Position numbers and translations under genes: made by a program
Origin: Flavobacterium buctense
Lineage (GTDB): Bacteria > Bacteroidota > Bacteroidia > Flavobacteriales > Flavobacteriaceae
Assembly (NCBI RefSeq): GCF_014486695.1
Contig: NZ_JACTAB010000001.1
Location: 434,001 to 498,000, forward strand
DNA: 64,000 nt
Direction of reading: 5' to 3'
The notes under the pieces: generated by a model
Seen by the model: the letters and a program-made list of their open reading frames with translations, nothing else
The model's database searches: none
What the model was told of the DNA's origin: nothing
In this document: positions 1 to 7,598 of the stretch, piece after piece
Position numbering within the stretch: position 1 is the first letter of the stretch
Layout: each line of letters starts with the position of its first letter

Positions 1-281
1 CCGAAATTTGTACTTATATAGAAAGACAGTTTTTAAGAACATTGGAAGGCGGTTGTACCGCGCCAATCGGAGCTTTGGCCAAATACAATCAGCATGATGA
101 CACGATAGAATTTCATGGATGTCTGCTTTCGCTTGACGGAAAACAGAAATTTGAAATCAAGAAAGCGGTGGATATTTCAGCATGGAAGAAGTTAGGATTT
201 CACTCAGCACAAGAAATTTTAGAAAATGGAGGAAGTGACTTGATGGCTGAAATCAAAAATCAGCTTAAACCTAAAGTATAA
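1..281 (+). CDS. hemC: Hydroxymethylbilane synthase, C-terminal part (5' truncated by window)
   Basis: The reading frame is open from the window edge (frame of base 3) and ends at 281. It encodes the last third of porphobilinogen deaminase, the cytoplasmic enzyme that joins four porphobilinogens into hydroxymethylbilane. The motif LEGGCTAPIGA holds the cysteine that in this family carries the dipyrromethane cofactor through a thioether bond. The rest is the small C-terminal alpha/beta domain. The true start is upstream of the window, so the TTG at 42 is not a start. hemD begins 3 nt after the stop, so the two are almost certainly co-transcribed. Confidence 0.93.
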   Translation, partial: EICTYIERQFLRTLEGGCTAPIGALAKYNQHDDTIEFHGCLLSLDGKQKFEIKKAVDISAWKKLGFHSAQEILENGGSDLMAEIKNQLKPKV

Positions 282-284
282 ACG

Positions 285-956
285 ATGGAAAATCAAATTC
301 GCCTATTGTCAACCAAAAAGCTTTCTGAGAATCAAAAGCAATTATTGTTGAGTGCGAATTTTGCCATAGAAGAAGCCGATTTTATCGATGTGGTGAATAA
401 ACATTTTGACATTGAAAGGATTAATGATTTTTTAATCTTTACTAGTCAGAATGCAGTTGAAAGTGTTTTGGAAAATAACAAAATAACCGAAATAAAAACC
501 CGAAAATGCTTCTGTGTAGGTGAAAAAACCAGAGCATTGTTAGAACAAAATGATTTTGAAGTAATAGTAAGCTCGGATTATGCATCGGAATTGGCTTCAA
601 TTATTTGTAACCAATATTTCAAAAGCAGTTTTACGTTCTTCTGCGGGAATTTGAGAAGAGATATTTTACCGGATTCACTGACTTTAGCCGGAGTAATTTT
701 CGAGGAAATTGAAGTCTACGAAACCGTTTTGACACCACACAAGGCAGCCGATAATTTAAACGGCATTATGTTTTTCAGTCCGTCAGGCGTGCAAAGTTTT
801 TTGAAAACCAATATCATTCGGGACGAAATTTGTTTTTGCATTGGAGGTACGACGGCCAAAAGTTTGAGAGGTATTACTAAGAAAGTACAAATCGCCAATC
901 AACCAACCATTGAAAGTACCATTATAAAAAGTATAGAATTTTTTAATAAAATATAG
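285..956 (+). CDS. hemD: Uroporphyrinogen-III synthase
   Basis: A 223-aa cytoplasmic protein that would cyclise hydroxymethylbilane with inversion of ring D to give uroporphyrinogen III. HemD sequences diverge strongly, so the call rests on two-lobed architecture, length, the FTSQNAVES segment in lobe 1 and FFSPSGVQSF in lobe 2 (a typical HemD pattern), and its place between hemC and hemE. The ATG at 285 lies 3 nt after the hemC stop, which suggests translational coupling. No signal peptide or membrane segment is visible. Confidence 0.88.
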   Translation: MENQIRLLSTKKLSENQKQLLLSANFAIEEADFIDVVNKHFDIERINDFLIFTSQNAVESVLENNKITEIKTRKCFCVGEKTRALLEQNDFEVIVSSDYASELASIICNQYFKSSFTFFCGNLRRDILPDSLTLAGVIFEEIEVYETVLTPHKAADNLNGIMFFSPSGVQSFLKTNIIRDEICFCIGGTTAKSLRGITKKVQIANQPTIESTIIKSIEFFNKI

Positions 957-986
957 TTAGCACAAGCTAACGACAAAACCTAAAAC

Positions 987-2015
987 ATGATTAAAAACGA
1001 TTTATTCCTTCGCGCCTTAAACAATGAAACAGTAGAACGTCCACCGGTTTGGATGATGCGTCAAGCGGGAAGATATTTGCCTGAATTCAGAGCTTTACGC
1101 GACAAATACGATTTCTTCACCCGTTGTGAAACGCCGGAATTAGCCGCCGAAATTACGGTTCAGCCCATTAGAATTGTAAAACCGGATGCTGCGATTCTGT
1201 TCTCGGATATTTTGGTGGTACCAAGAGCGATGGGTATTCACGTAGAATTGAAAGACAATTTGGGACCAATAATTCCCGATCCAATCAGAACAATGGAACA
1301 AGTGAATCAGGTTTTTGTTCCGGATGTAAATGAAACTTTAGGCTACGTTTTTGACGCCATTAAATTGACCAAAGAAATGCTAAACGATGAGGTGCCACTT
1401 ATAGGTTTTGCCGGTTCACCATGGACGATTTTCTGTTATGCCGTAGAAGGAAAAGGCTCGAAAAGTTTTGACACGGCCAAAGGATTTTGTTTCTCCAACC
1501 CAATTGCAGCGCATACTTTATTGCAAAAAATTACCGATACGACTATTTTATATTTAAAAGAAAAAGTAAAAGCGGGTTGTAACGCCATTCAAATTTTCGA
1601 TTCTTGGGGCGGAATGCTTTCTCCGGTTGATTATCAAGAATTCTCGTGGCCATACATCAACCAAATCGTTGAAGCTTTAGCCGAAGATACCAAAGTAATC
1701 GTATTCGGAAAAGGGTGTTGGTTTGCGCTAAATGACATGGCGAAATCAAAAGCCTCAGCACTTGGTGTTGACTGGACATGTTCGGCCAGAAACGCTCGTT
1801 ATTTATCGGGCGGAAAAATCACCTTACAAGGAAATTTCGATCCGTCAAGATTATTGTCTCCAATTCCAACCATCAAAAAAATGGTGCACGAAATGATAGA
1901 CGAATTCGGAAAAGACAGTTACATCGTAAACTTGGGTCACGGTATTTTACCTAACATACCGGTAGATCATGCCAAAGCATTTGTGGAAGCGGTGAAAGAA
2001 TACGGAAATAAATAA
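987..2015 (+). CDS. hemE: Uroporphyrinogen decarboxylase
   Basis: A 342-aa enzyme of normal family length that removes four acetate carboxyls from uroporphyrinogen III to give coproporphyrinogen III. The N-terminal signature [18 protein letters not shown], with the substrate-binding arginines, is present, as are the ILFSDILV segment with the catalytic Asp and the C-terminal NLGHGILP with the conserved His. It follows hemD by 30 nt and precedes an unrelated secreted-protein gene by 7 nt, all on the same strand. Confidence 0.97.
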   Translation: MIKNDLFLRALNNETVERPPVWMMRQAGRYLPEFRALRDKYDFFTRCETPELAAEITVQPIRIVKPDAAILFSDILVVPRAMGIHVELKDNLGPIIPDPIRTMEQVNQVFVPDVNETLGYVFDAIKLTKEMLNDEVPLIGFAGSPWTIFCYAVEGKGSKSFDTAKGFCFSNPIAAHTLLQKITDTTILYLKEKVKAGCNAIQIFDSWGGMLSPVDYQEFSWPYINQIVEALAEDTKVIVFGKGCWFALNDMAKSKASALGVDWTCSARNARYLSGGKITLQGNFDPSRLLSPIPTIKKMVHEMIDEFGKDSYIVNLGHGILPNIPVDHAKAFVEAVKEYGNK

Positions 2016-2022
2016 GTTTTTT

Positions 2023-3855
2023 ATGCGAAAAGAGATTTATGGATTGTTGTTGTTTAGTTTTTTTGCCATGATTTCAAATTATGTGCAAGGTCAAACGTTA
2101 TTGAGTGATAGTCTGAGAATTGAAAAAATAATTAGCAAGCAAATAAATAACGATTTGAGAGGCCAGATTATAGTGGTTAAGGATCCTACTGATGTAGCCT
2201 TTCTCTCAGCTTATATCGACAAAACAAAAACCCATCCATCTCAAAGGGAACGAGTTCATATCATTAATGACAGAAAAACAATAGGCGGTAGGTATAAACA
2301 AGGTGATGCAACCGTTTTGCAACAGGTTTTAGAAATTTTAAACAGTGAGGATTATCATGCCATTGATGAATTTTTAGAACAAATGAAGCAAGAGTTTGAT
2401 GATTCATTGCGTCCCTATACATTGAATGATGCTGTTAAAAGCAAGCTTTTCGAGTTAATAGCCGTACCCGAATTGGAAAGTTCAATTATCTATTATTTAG
2501 ACAGACAGAAAATTGAAGGTAGAACCCAACTCTTTGAAACCAGATTGTTTTCAGACAAATCAACACAAACAGAATTATTAATCGAAAAACTTTGCGAAGA
2601 GAAATCTGTTAGTGATAAGGTAGCGAATTATTTTTCTAAAACTATAAATCAAAAAAAACCAAATTTTAGCACGAGTGATATTTTACCTAGAATATATGAG
2701 AAAAGTTCACCTGTCGCCCAAAAAGAATTAATAAATGAATTGTATACTTATTTAGATAAAAACCCCTTTCAACCGGAAGAGTTTAGCAGCATTGAAATTT
2801 CAACGGAAGAAACGGATACTATACAAGTATTAGGGATTGATGAGCAGAAACATTTCAAAAAGCAAGTTTTATATCAAGTACTTGGGAGTAATGATAAAAG
2901 AAATTTGGCTTTAATTAATAAGCTTAAAGAGTTGTCAAATCATGAAATCCTTAAAGATCAAAATGCAGAATTAGAATATTTAATAACCAATGCAGAATTT
3001 TCTTTTTTGGACTTGAGCAAAAGAAAACAAATATTGTTAGATAAAATGAAGGAAAGGAAAACTTATAGTGATTCCTTCAGCGATTTTTTTTCAGACGAAG
3101 AAATCAAAAATGATTCACAACTTCAAGTGTCCTTACTTCAAAATGGAGAAACGTTAGGGTTTTTCGAAAAGGACTATTGGATTGCCCAAATTAAAAGCGC
3201 TTTTTCCTATTTGGATTCAAAGTCATTTACAGAACTAGTTCAAAATAGCATTAAATCTAGTGAAACAAGAAATGTGTTTTTGGTAGAATATTTTTTGTTA
3301 GATATAAAAACAAAATGGTTAGCAGAAAATGGTTTTAAAACCAAAACACTTACCAATCAGCAAAAATCTGATTTTTTAAATGACATAAGAGAAGACAAAC
3401 GCAGTAACATTTTTACCGCAATGGAACTCAATGAAATAGGCGTAAGCTTGGAGCCGGAACACATCAAACAGACTGAAAATTATAATGTACTCTTCGAGAA
3501 ATTCATCAATTTAAGTGGTGGAAAAATTAAAGAAGTAAAGTCATGTATTCAATATATTTATGATGAGTATTTCAATAAAAGCGGACCACGTGTATTCATA
3601 AGCTATAAAGACAAATGCTATATTCTTATTCCCGAACAGTACTCTGAGTTTTCCGAGTTAGGTCTAATCCGATTGGTTTTAGATCAGATTGTAGAAGAAT
3701 CGGGGATTACTGAAAAGTATTATTTTCTGGATTTATACAGAAATGCGGATACTTATGGAGAGTATAGTCTTTTTGGCGAAGCCCAATTAATTGAAAAACT
3801 CACTACTAAATTTGAAATGGATATAAGTCGTAATCCGCAAGATGATTATAGATAA
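2023..3855 (+). CDS. Unrecognised 610-aa secreted protein inside the hem cluster
   Basis: The first 24 residues look like a Sec signal peptide (basic MRK, hydrophobic GLLLFSFFAMISNYV, then a likely cut near VQGQ/T). The remainder is Lys/Glu-rich, apparently helical and repeat-like, with no transmembrane segment. There is no lipobox and no C-terminal T9SS domain, so a periplasmic location is likely. I recognise no domain. The gene starts 7 nt after hemE and ends 23 nt before hemF, so it is probably co-transcribed with haem genes, although nothing in the sequence suggests a catalytic role in haem synthesis. It looks more AT-rich than the flanking hem genes. Confidence 0.7.
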   Translation: MRKEIYGLLLFSFFAMISNYVQGQTLLSDSLRIEKIISKQINNDLRGQIIVVKDPTDVAFLSAYIDKTKTHPSQRERVHIINDRKTIGGRYKQGDATVLQQVLEILNSEDYHAIDEFLEQMKQEFDDSLRPYTLNDAVKSKLFELIAVPELESSIIYYLDRQKIEGRTQLFETRLFSDKSTQTELLIEKLCEEKSVSDKVANYFSKTINQKKPNFSTSDILPRIYEKSSPVAQKELINELYTYLDKNPFQPEEFSSIEISTEETDTIQVLGIDEQKHFKKQVLYQVLGSNDKRNLALINKLKELSNHEILKDQNAELEYLITNAEFSFLDLSKRKQILLDKMKERKTYSDSFSDFFSDEEIKNDSQLQVSLLQNGETLGFFEKDYWIAQIKSAFSYLDSKSFTELVQNSIKSSETRNVFLVEYFLLDIKTKWLAENGFKTKTLTNQQKSDFLNDIREDKRSNIFTAMELNEIGVSLEPEHIKQTENYNVLFEKFINLSGGKIKEVKSCIQYIYDEYFNKSGPRVFISYKDKCYILIPEQYSEFSELGLIRLVLDQIVEESGITEKYYFLDLYRNADTYGEYSLFGEAQLIEKLTTKFEMDISRNPQDDYR

Positions 3856-3878
3856 GATAAACAAAGCGCTTCACCTAA

Positions 3879-4781
3879 ATGAAAAATAAATTCTACACCT
3901 ACATCCAAAACCTCCAGGACCAAATCACTTCTGCCCTAGAGGCAGTCGATGGCGGAGCCAAATTCCGTGAAGACCTTTGGCAACGACCTGAAGGCGGCGG
4001 CGGAAGAACGCGTGTTATGGAGAACGGAAAAGTTTTCGAAAAAGGCGGTGTAAACATTTCAGCGGTTCACGGTAAATTACCGGAAGCGATGCAAAAAATG
4101 TTCAACGTAGGCGAAGCCGATTTTTTTGCGTGCGGATTGAGCTTGGTCATTCATCCAAAAAGTCCGATGGTGCCAACGGTTCATGCCAATTGGCGCTACT
4201 TCGAAATGTACGACGATAAAGGAAATGTTATCAATTCATGGTTCGGTGGCGGACAAGATTTAACGCCTTATTATTTGTTTGAAGAAGATGCGAAACACTT
4301 TCACCAAACGTGTAAAACCGCATGCGACAAACACAATTCGGAGTTTTATCCAAAGTACAAAAAACAATGCGACGGCTATTTTTGGAATGCACACAGAAAT
4401 GAAGCCCGAGGAATCGGCGGTTTGTTCTTCGATTATTGCAAAGAAACAGAATCAGTGTCAATGGAAGATTGGTACAATTTTGTAACCGAAGTTGGGAACA
4501 GTTTCTGCGAAGCGTATGTTCCGATAGTAGAAAAAAGAAAAGGATTATCGTATTCCCCCGAACAAAAAACCTGGCAGGAAATCCGTCGTGGTCGTTATGT
4601 CGAATTCAATTTGGTTCACGACAAAGGCACATTATTCGGCCTAAAAACCAACGGCAGAATTGAAAGTATCTTGATGAGTTTACCACCGCACGTGCAATGG
4701 GTTTACGACCATCATCCGGAAACCAATTCGATAGAAGAAAAATTAATTAAAGTATTAGAAAATCCAATAGATTGGATTTAA
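3879..4781 (+). CDS. hemF: Oxygen-dependent coproporphyrinogen-III oxidase
   Basis: A 300-aa aerobic enzyme converting coproporphyrinogen III to protoporphyrinogen IX with O2. HemF hallmarks are visible: GGGGRTRVMENGKVFEKGGVN near the N terminus, then VHANWRYFE, SWFGGGQDLTPYY and GIGGLFFDY, and near the end RRGRYVEFNLVHDKGT followed by RIESILMSLPP. Together these make the identification secure. Use of the O2-dependent enzyme rather than HemN implies that aerobic growth matters. It sits between the 610-aa protein and hemB (17 nt). Confidence 0.97.
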   Translation: MKNKFYTYIQNLQDQITSALEAVDGGAKFREDLWQRPEGGGGRTRVMENGKVFEKGGVNISAVHGKLPEAMQKMFNVGEADFFACGLSLVIHPKSPMVPTVHANWRYFEMYDDKGNVINSWFGGGQDLTPYYLFEEDAKHFHQTCKTACDKHNSEFYPKYKKQCDGYFWNAHRNEARGIGGLFFDYCKETESVSMEDWYNFVTEVGNSFCEAYVPIVEKRKGLSYSPEQKTWQEIRRGRYVEFNLVHDKGTLFGLKTNGRIESILMSLPPHVQWVYDHHPETNSIEEKLIKVLENPIDWI

Positions 4782-4798
4782 CTTAAAAAATAAAAATT

Positions 4799-5797
4799 AT
4801 GTTTCCACTACAAAGAGGCAGAAGATTACGCGTCAACGAAAGCATTCGTTCTTTGGTTCGCGAAACGAGTTTAAGTCCGAGCGACTTTATGTTCCCAATG
4901 TTCATAGCAGAAGGCGAAAATTACAAATCTGAAATCTCCTCAATGCCCGGCATTTTCCGTCGTTCAATCGATTTAACGGTAGAAGAAGTAAAAGAAATTT
5001 ACGCTCTGGGAATCCGCGCCGTAAACATCTACGTAAAAGTCGACGAAAGTCTAAAAGACAACACCGGCAAAGAAGCCTGGAATCCAAACGGATTGATGCA
5101 ACAAGCGATAAAAGCCATTAAAACCGCTTGCCCGGAAATGATTGTAATGCCCGATGTAGCTCTCGACCCATATTCGATTTACGGTCACGATGGTATCATC
5201 GAAAACGGCGATATTGCCAATGATGCCACTAATGAAGCACTGGTAAAAATGGCGGTTTCTCACGCGCAAGCCGGAGCCGATTTTGTAGCACCAAGCGACA
5301 TGATGGACGGACGTGTTTTGCGTTTGCGCCAAGGTTTAGACGCTGCAGGTTTTCAAAATGTAGGCATTATGAGTTATTCCGCTAAATATGCTTCGGCATT
5401 TTACGGTCCGTTTCGCGATGCCTTGGACAGTGCGCCAAGAGAAGCCGATGTAGTCGTTCCCAAAGACAAAAAAACCTATCAAATGGATTACGCCAACCGC
5501 ATCGAAGCCATCAAAGAAGCTTTAATGGACGTAGAAGAAGGCGCCGATATGGTCATGGTAAAACCCGGAATAGCGTATTTAGATATCGTTCGCGAAGTTA
5601 AAAACGCCGTGAATGTTCCCGTAACAGTTTTCCACGTTTCGGGCGAATATGCTATGATTAAAGCCGCTTCCGAAAGAGGTTGGCTCGACCACGACAAAAT
5701 CATGATGGAGCAATTAATGTGTATCAAGCGTGCCGGTGCCAGTTTGATTTCGACTTATTTTGCCAAAGAAGCTGCAGTTTTACTGAATCAAAAATAG
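4799..5797 (+). CDS. hemB: Porphobilinogen synthase (delta-aminolevulinate dehydratase), metal site of the non-zinc type
   Basis: A 332-aa enzyme condensing two 5-aminolevulinate molecules to porphobilinogen. Both Schiff-base lysines are visible, in SYSAKYAS and MVMVKPGIAYLD. The metal-site loop reads DVALDPYSIYGHDGI: the three cysteines of the zinc-dependent enzymes (DVCLCxY...HCG) are replaced, as in the Mg/K-dependent or zinc-independent group. Zinc independence is inferred from those substitutions. It is the last hem gene, and a repeat element begins 1 nt after its stop codon. Confidence 0.96.
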   Translation: MFPLQRGRRLRVNESIRSLVRETSLSPSDFMFPMFIAEGENYKSEISSMPGIFRRSIDLTVEEVKEIYALGIRAVNIYVKVDESLKDNTGKEAWNPNGLMQQAIKAIKTACPEMIVMPDVALDPYSIYGHDGIIENGDIANDATNEALVKMAVSHAQAGADFVAPSDMMDGRVLRLRQGLDAAGFQNVGIMSYSAKYASAFYGPFRDALDSAPREADVVVPKDKKTYQMDYANRIEAIKEALMDVEEGADMVMVKPGIAYLDIVREVKNAVNVPVTVFHVSGEYAMIKAASERGWLDHDKIMMEQLMCIKRAGASLISTYFAKEAAVLLNQK

Positions 5798-5798
5798 G

Positions 5799-5875
5799 AG
5801 CGAATGGTTCGTGCTTTATCGGTTATCCATTTTCCCGCTGTCCGCACTACACGGTAAATACTCCCATCGGGGCTA
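5799..5875 (+). repeat. Intergenic repeat element, copy A (AGCGAATGGTTCG ... ATCGGGGCTA)
   Basis: The stretch after hemB opens with AGCGAATGGTTCG at 5799-5811 and closes with ATCGGGGCTA at 5866-5875. A second, longer copy with the same end boxes lies at 50987-51085, and GGTTA, TTCC and CACTAC segments are shared in between. It carries no credible ORF. I recall similar sequences between genes in other Flavobacterium genomes but cannot confirm this here. It may be a mobile non-coding repeat or a structured transcript end. Confidence 0.6.
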
Positions 5876-5905
5876 ATTAGGATTTGTATTGAATTTTTGT
5901 ACACT

Positions 5906-6280
5906 ATGAAAAGAATTATTTTACTCACTTTTATCATAACCTTCACGTCTTGTAAAAAAGAAACCGAAGACAACTACGGTCAACCCAAACAAGACAATAC
6001 CGCAGTAGCCATTTCCGGTCAGGAATTATTTGAAGGCAAAGGAACGTGCACCGCCTGCCATTTGCCCGACCAAAAAGTAATCGGACCAAGCATTACTGAG
6101 ATTGCCATAATCTACAAAGAAAAAAAAGGTAGCATTGTTTCTTTCCTCAAAGAAGAAGCCGACCCAATTGTTGATCCAAGTCAGTACGAAACCATGAAAA
6201 CCAATTTCGCCATCACCAAACAAATGAGCGACGAAGAATTGAAGGCGTTACAAGAGTATATTTACACTTTTTCAAAGTAA
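5906..6280 (+). CDS. Monohaem c-type cytochrome lipoprotein
   Basis: The ATG at 5906 gives a 124-aa product starting MKRIILLTFIITFTSCKK, a type II signal peptide with the lipid-anchored Cys at residue 15; the TTG 9 nt upstream is not needed. One haem c site, CTACH, follows GQELFEGKG, and a later Met in YETMKTNF is a candidate sixth ligand. The fold is a small class I cytochrome c domain facing the periplasm, so an electron-transfer role is likely though the partner is unknown. It is separated from hemB by repeat copy A. Confidence 0.87.
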   Translation: MKRIILLTFIITFTSCKKETEDNYGQPKQDNTAVAISGQELFEGKGTCTACHLPDQKVIGPSITEIAIIYKEKKGSIVSFLKEEADPIVDPSQYETMKTNFAITKQMSDEELKALQEYIYTFSK

Positions 6281-6299
6281 TATTTCCTAACTTTAGGGC

Positions 6300-6770
6300 A
6301 TGGAAACAGCCTTTATTAGAACACCACTCGGCGTCGCCAAAATTGCCGGCGATGACAAAGGAATTTCAGTAATCTCCATTTTAGAAGAAGGCGAAGTGAC
6401 TTCCGAAATCCCACCTGTTTTGCAAGAAGCCATTAGTCAACTTAATGATTATTTTCAAGGAAATCGAAACGATTTTGATTTCAAAATGAACCCTAACGGA
6501 ACCGAATTCCAACAAAGAGTTTGGCAAGAATTACTAAATATTCCTTTTGGTAAAACCATGTCTTATTTAGATTTATCCAAAAAGTTAGGCGATGTCAAAG
6601 CCATTCGCGCGGTAGCATCTGCCAATGGTAAAAATCCATTATGGATAGTCGTTCCCTGTCATCGTGTAATTGGAACAGATGGTTCGTTAACCGGTTATGC
6701 CGGCGGACTTTGGCGAAAAAAATGGTTGTTGGAACACGAAAGCCCAAGCGCACAACAATCACTTTTTTAA
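6300..6770 (+). CDS. Methylated-DNA--[protein]-cysteine S-methyltransferase
   Basis: A 156-aa Ogt/Ada-C type suicide repair protein that transfers the alkyl group from O6-methylguanine to its own cysteine. The acceptor motif IVVPCHRVIG is intact, preceded by the winged-helix segment TEFQQRVWQELLNIPFGKTMSY and the RAVASANGKNP stretch typical of the family. The length is usual for the single-domain enzyme and there is no Ada-type regulatory domain. It starts 19 nt after the cytochrome gene and may be co-transcribed with it. Confidence 0.93.
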   Translation: METAFIRTPLGVAKIAGDDKGISVISILEEGEVTSEIPPVLQEAISQLNDYFQGNRNDFDFKMNPNGTEFQQRVWQELLNIPFGKTMSYLDLSKKLGDVKAIRAVASANGKNPLWIVVPCHRVIGTDGSLTGYAGGLWRKKWLLEHESPSAQQSLF

Positions 6771-6836
6771 CTATTTTTCTTTCATATTTAAAATAAATGT
6801 TTAATTTTAAATCAGTTAATTCTTAAATTTTACTTT

Positions 6837-7550
6837 ATGATTGAAAAAATCCCTCTCAATAACATTCTCTTTCTCGATATTGAAACCGTACCCGAAGAAC
6901 AAAACTTCAACGCTTTGGATGCTGAGATGAAATCCCTTTGGGAACAAAAAACCCAGTACCAAAGAAAAGACGAATACACACCCGAAGACTTTTACGAACG
7001 CGCCGGTATTTGGGCTGAGTTTGGTAAAATCGTTTGTATATCGGTCGGTTATTTTGCCAACAAAAGCGACATCAGAAATTTTAGGGTAACTTCCTTTTTT
7101 GGCGAAGAGAAAAAGATTTTAAAAGATTTCTCTAATTTATTGGACACGCATTTCAATGGCGCCCAACATCTTTTATGCGGTCACAATGCCAAAGAGTTTG
7201 ACATACCTTTTATAGCTCGAAGAATGATTATCAATCAAATTGTGATTCCGGCTAAACTGAATTTATTTGGCAAAAAACCTTGGGAGATTCCACATTTAGA
7301 CACTTTGGAGCTCTGGAAATTTGGTGATTATAAACATTTTACTTCTTTAAAATTATTGACCAAAATTCTTGGCATACCATCTCCAAAAGGCGATATCGAT
7401 GGCAGTCAAGTGGCTCATGTATTTTATGTGGAAAAAGACATTGACCGAATCGTAACCTATTGCGAAAAAGACGTCATTGCAGTAGCGCAAATCTTTCTCC
7501 GACTCCGCAGAGAGGATTTATTGATAGAGGAGGAAATATTACACGTATAA
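6837..7550 (+). CDS. Predicted 3'-5' exonuclease, DnaQ/PolB-like fold
   Basis: A 237-aa protein with the three exonuclease motifs in order: FLDIETV near residue 13 (Exo I, D and E), CGHNAKEFDIPF near 113 (Exo II) and RIVTYCEKDVIAVAQIF near 210 (Exo III, YxxxD). These four acidic residues coordinate the two catalytic metals in the DEDDy superfamily. No polymerase domain is attached. The subfamily resembles the small stand-alone PolB-like exonucleases common in Bacteroidota; the substrate is unknown. The gene ends in a strong terminator shared with the convergent subtilase gene. Confidence 0.82.
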   Translation: MIEKIPLNNILFLDIETVPEEQNFNALDAEMKSLWEQKTQYQRKDEYTPEDFYERAGIWAEFGKIVCISVGYFANKSDIRNFRVTSFFGEEKKILKDFSNLLDTHFNGAQHLLCGHNAKEFDIPFIARRMIINQIVIPAKLNLFGKKPWEIPHLDTLELWKFGDYKHFTSLKLLTKILGIPSPKGDIDGSQVAHVFYVEKDIDRIVTYCEKDVIAVAQIFLRLRREDLLIEEEILHV

Positions 7551-7551
7551 A

Positions 7552-7577
7552 AAAAGAGGTCAATTACGACCTCTTTT
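7552..7577. terminator. Bidirectional intrinsic terminator between exonuclease and subtilase genes
   Basis: A perfect 10-bp stem, AAAAGAGGTC (7552-7561) with GACCTCTTTT (7568-7577), and a 6-nt loop. It has A-runs on the left and T-runs on the right, so it can end transcription in both directions. Confidence 0.85.
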
Positions 7578-7598
7578 ATATTAGTTTTTTTTATCGGA

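Noticed and set aside
42..281. Complete 79-aa gene at the left edge
   Set aside because: The frame continues to the window start and matches the C-terminal part of HemC, so it is a truncated gene and not a small protein.
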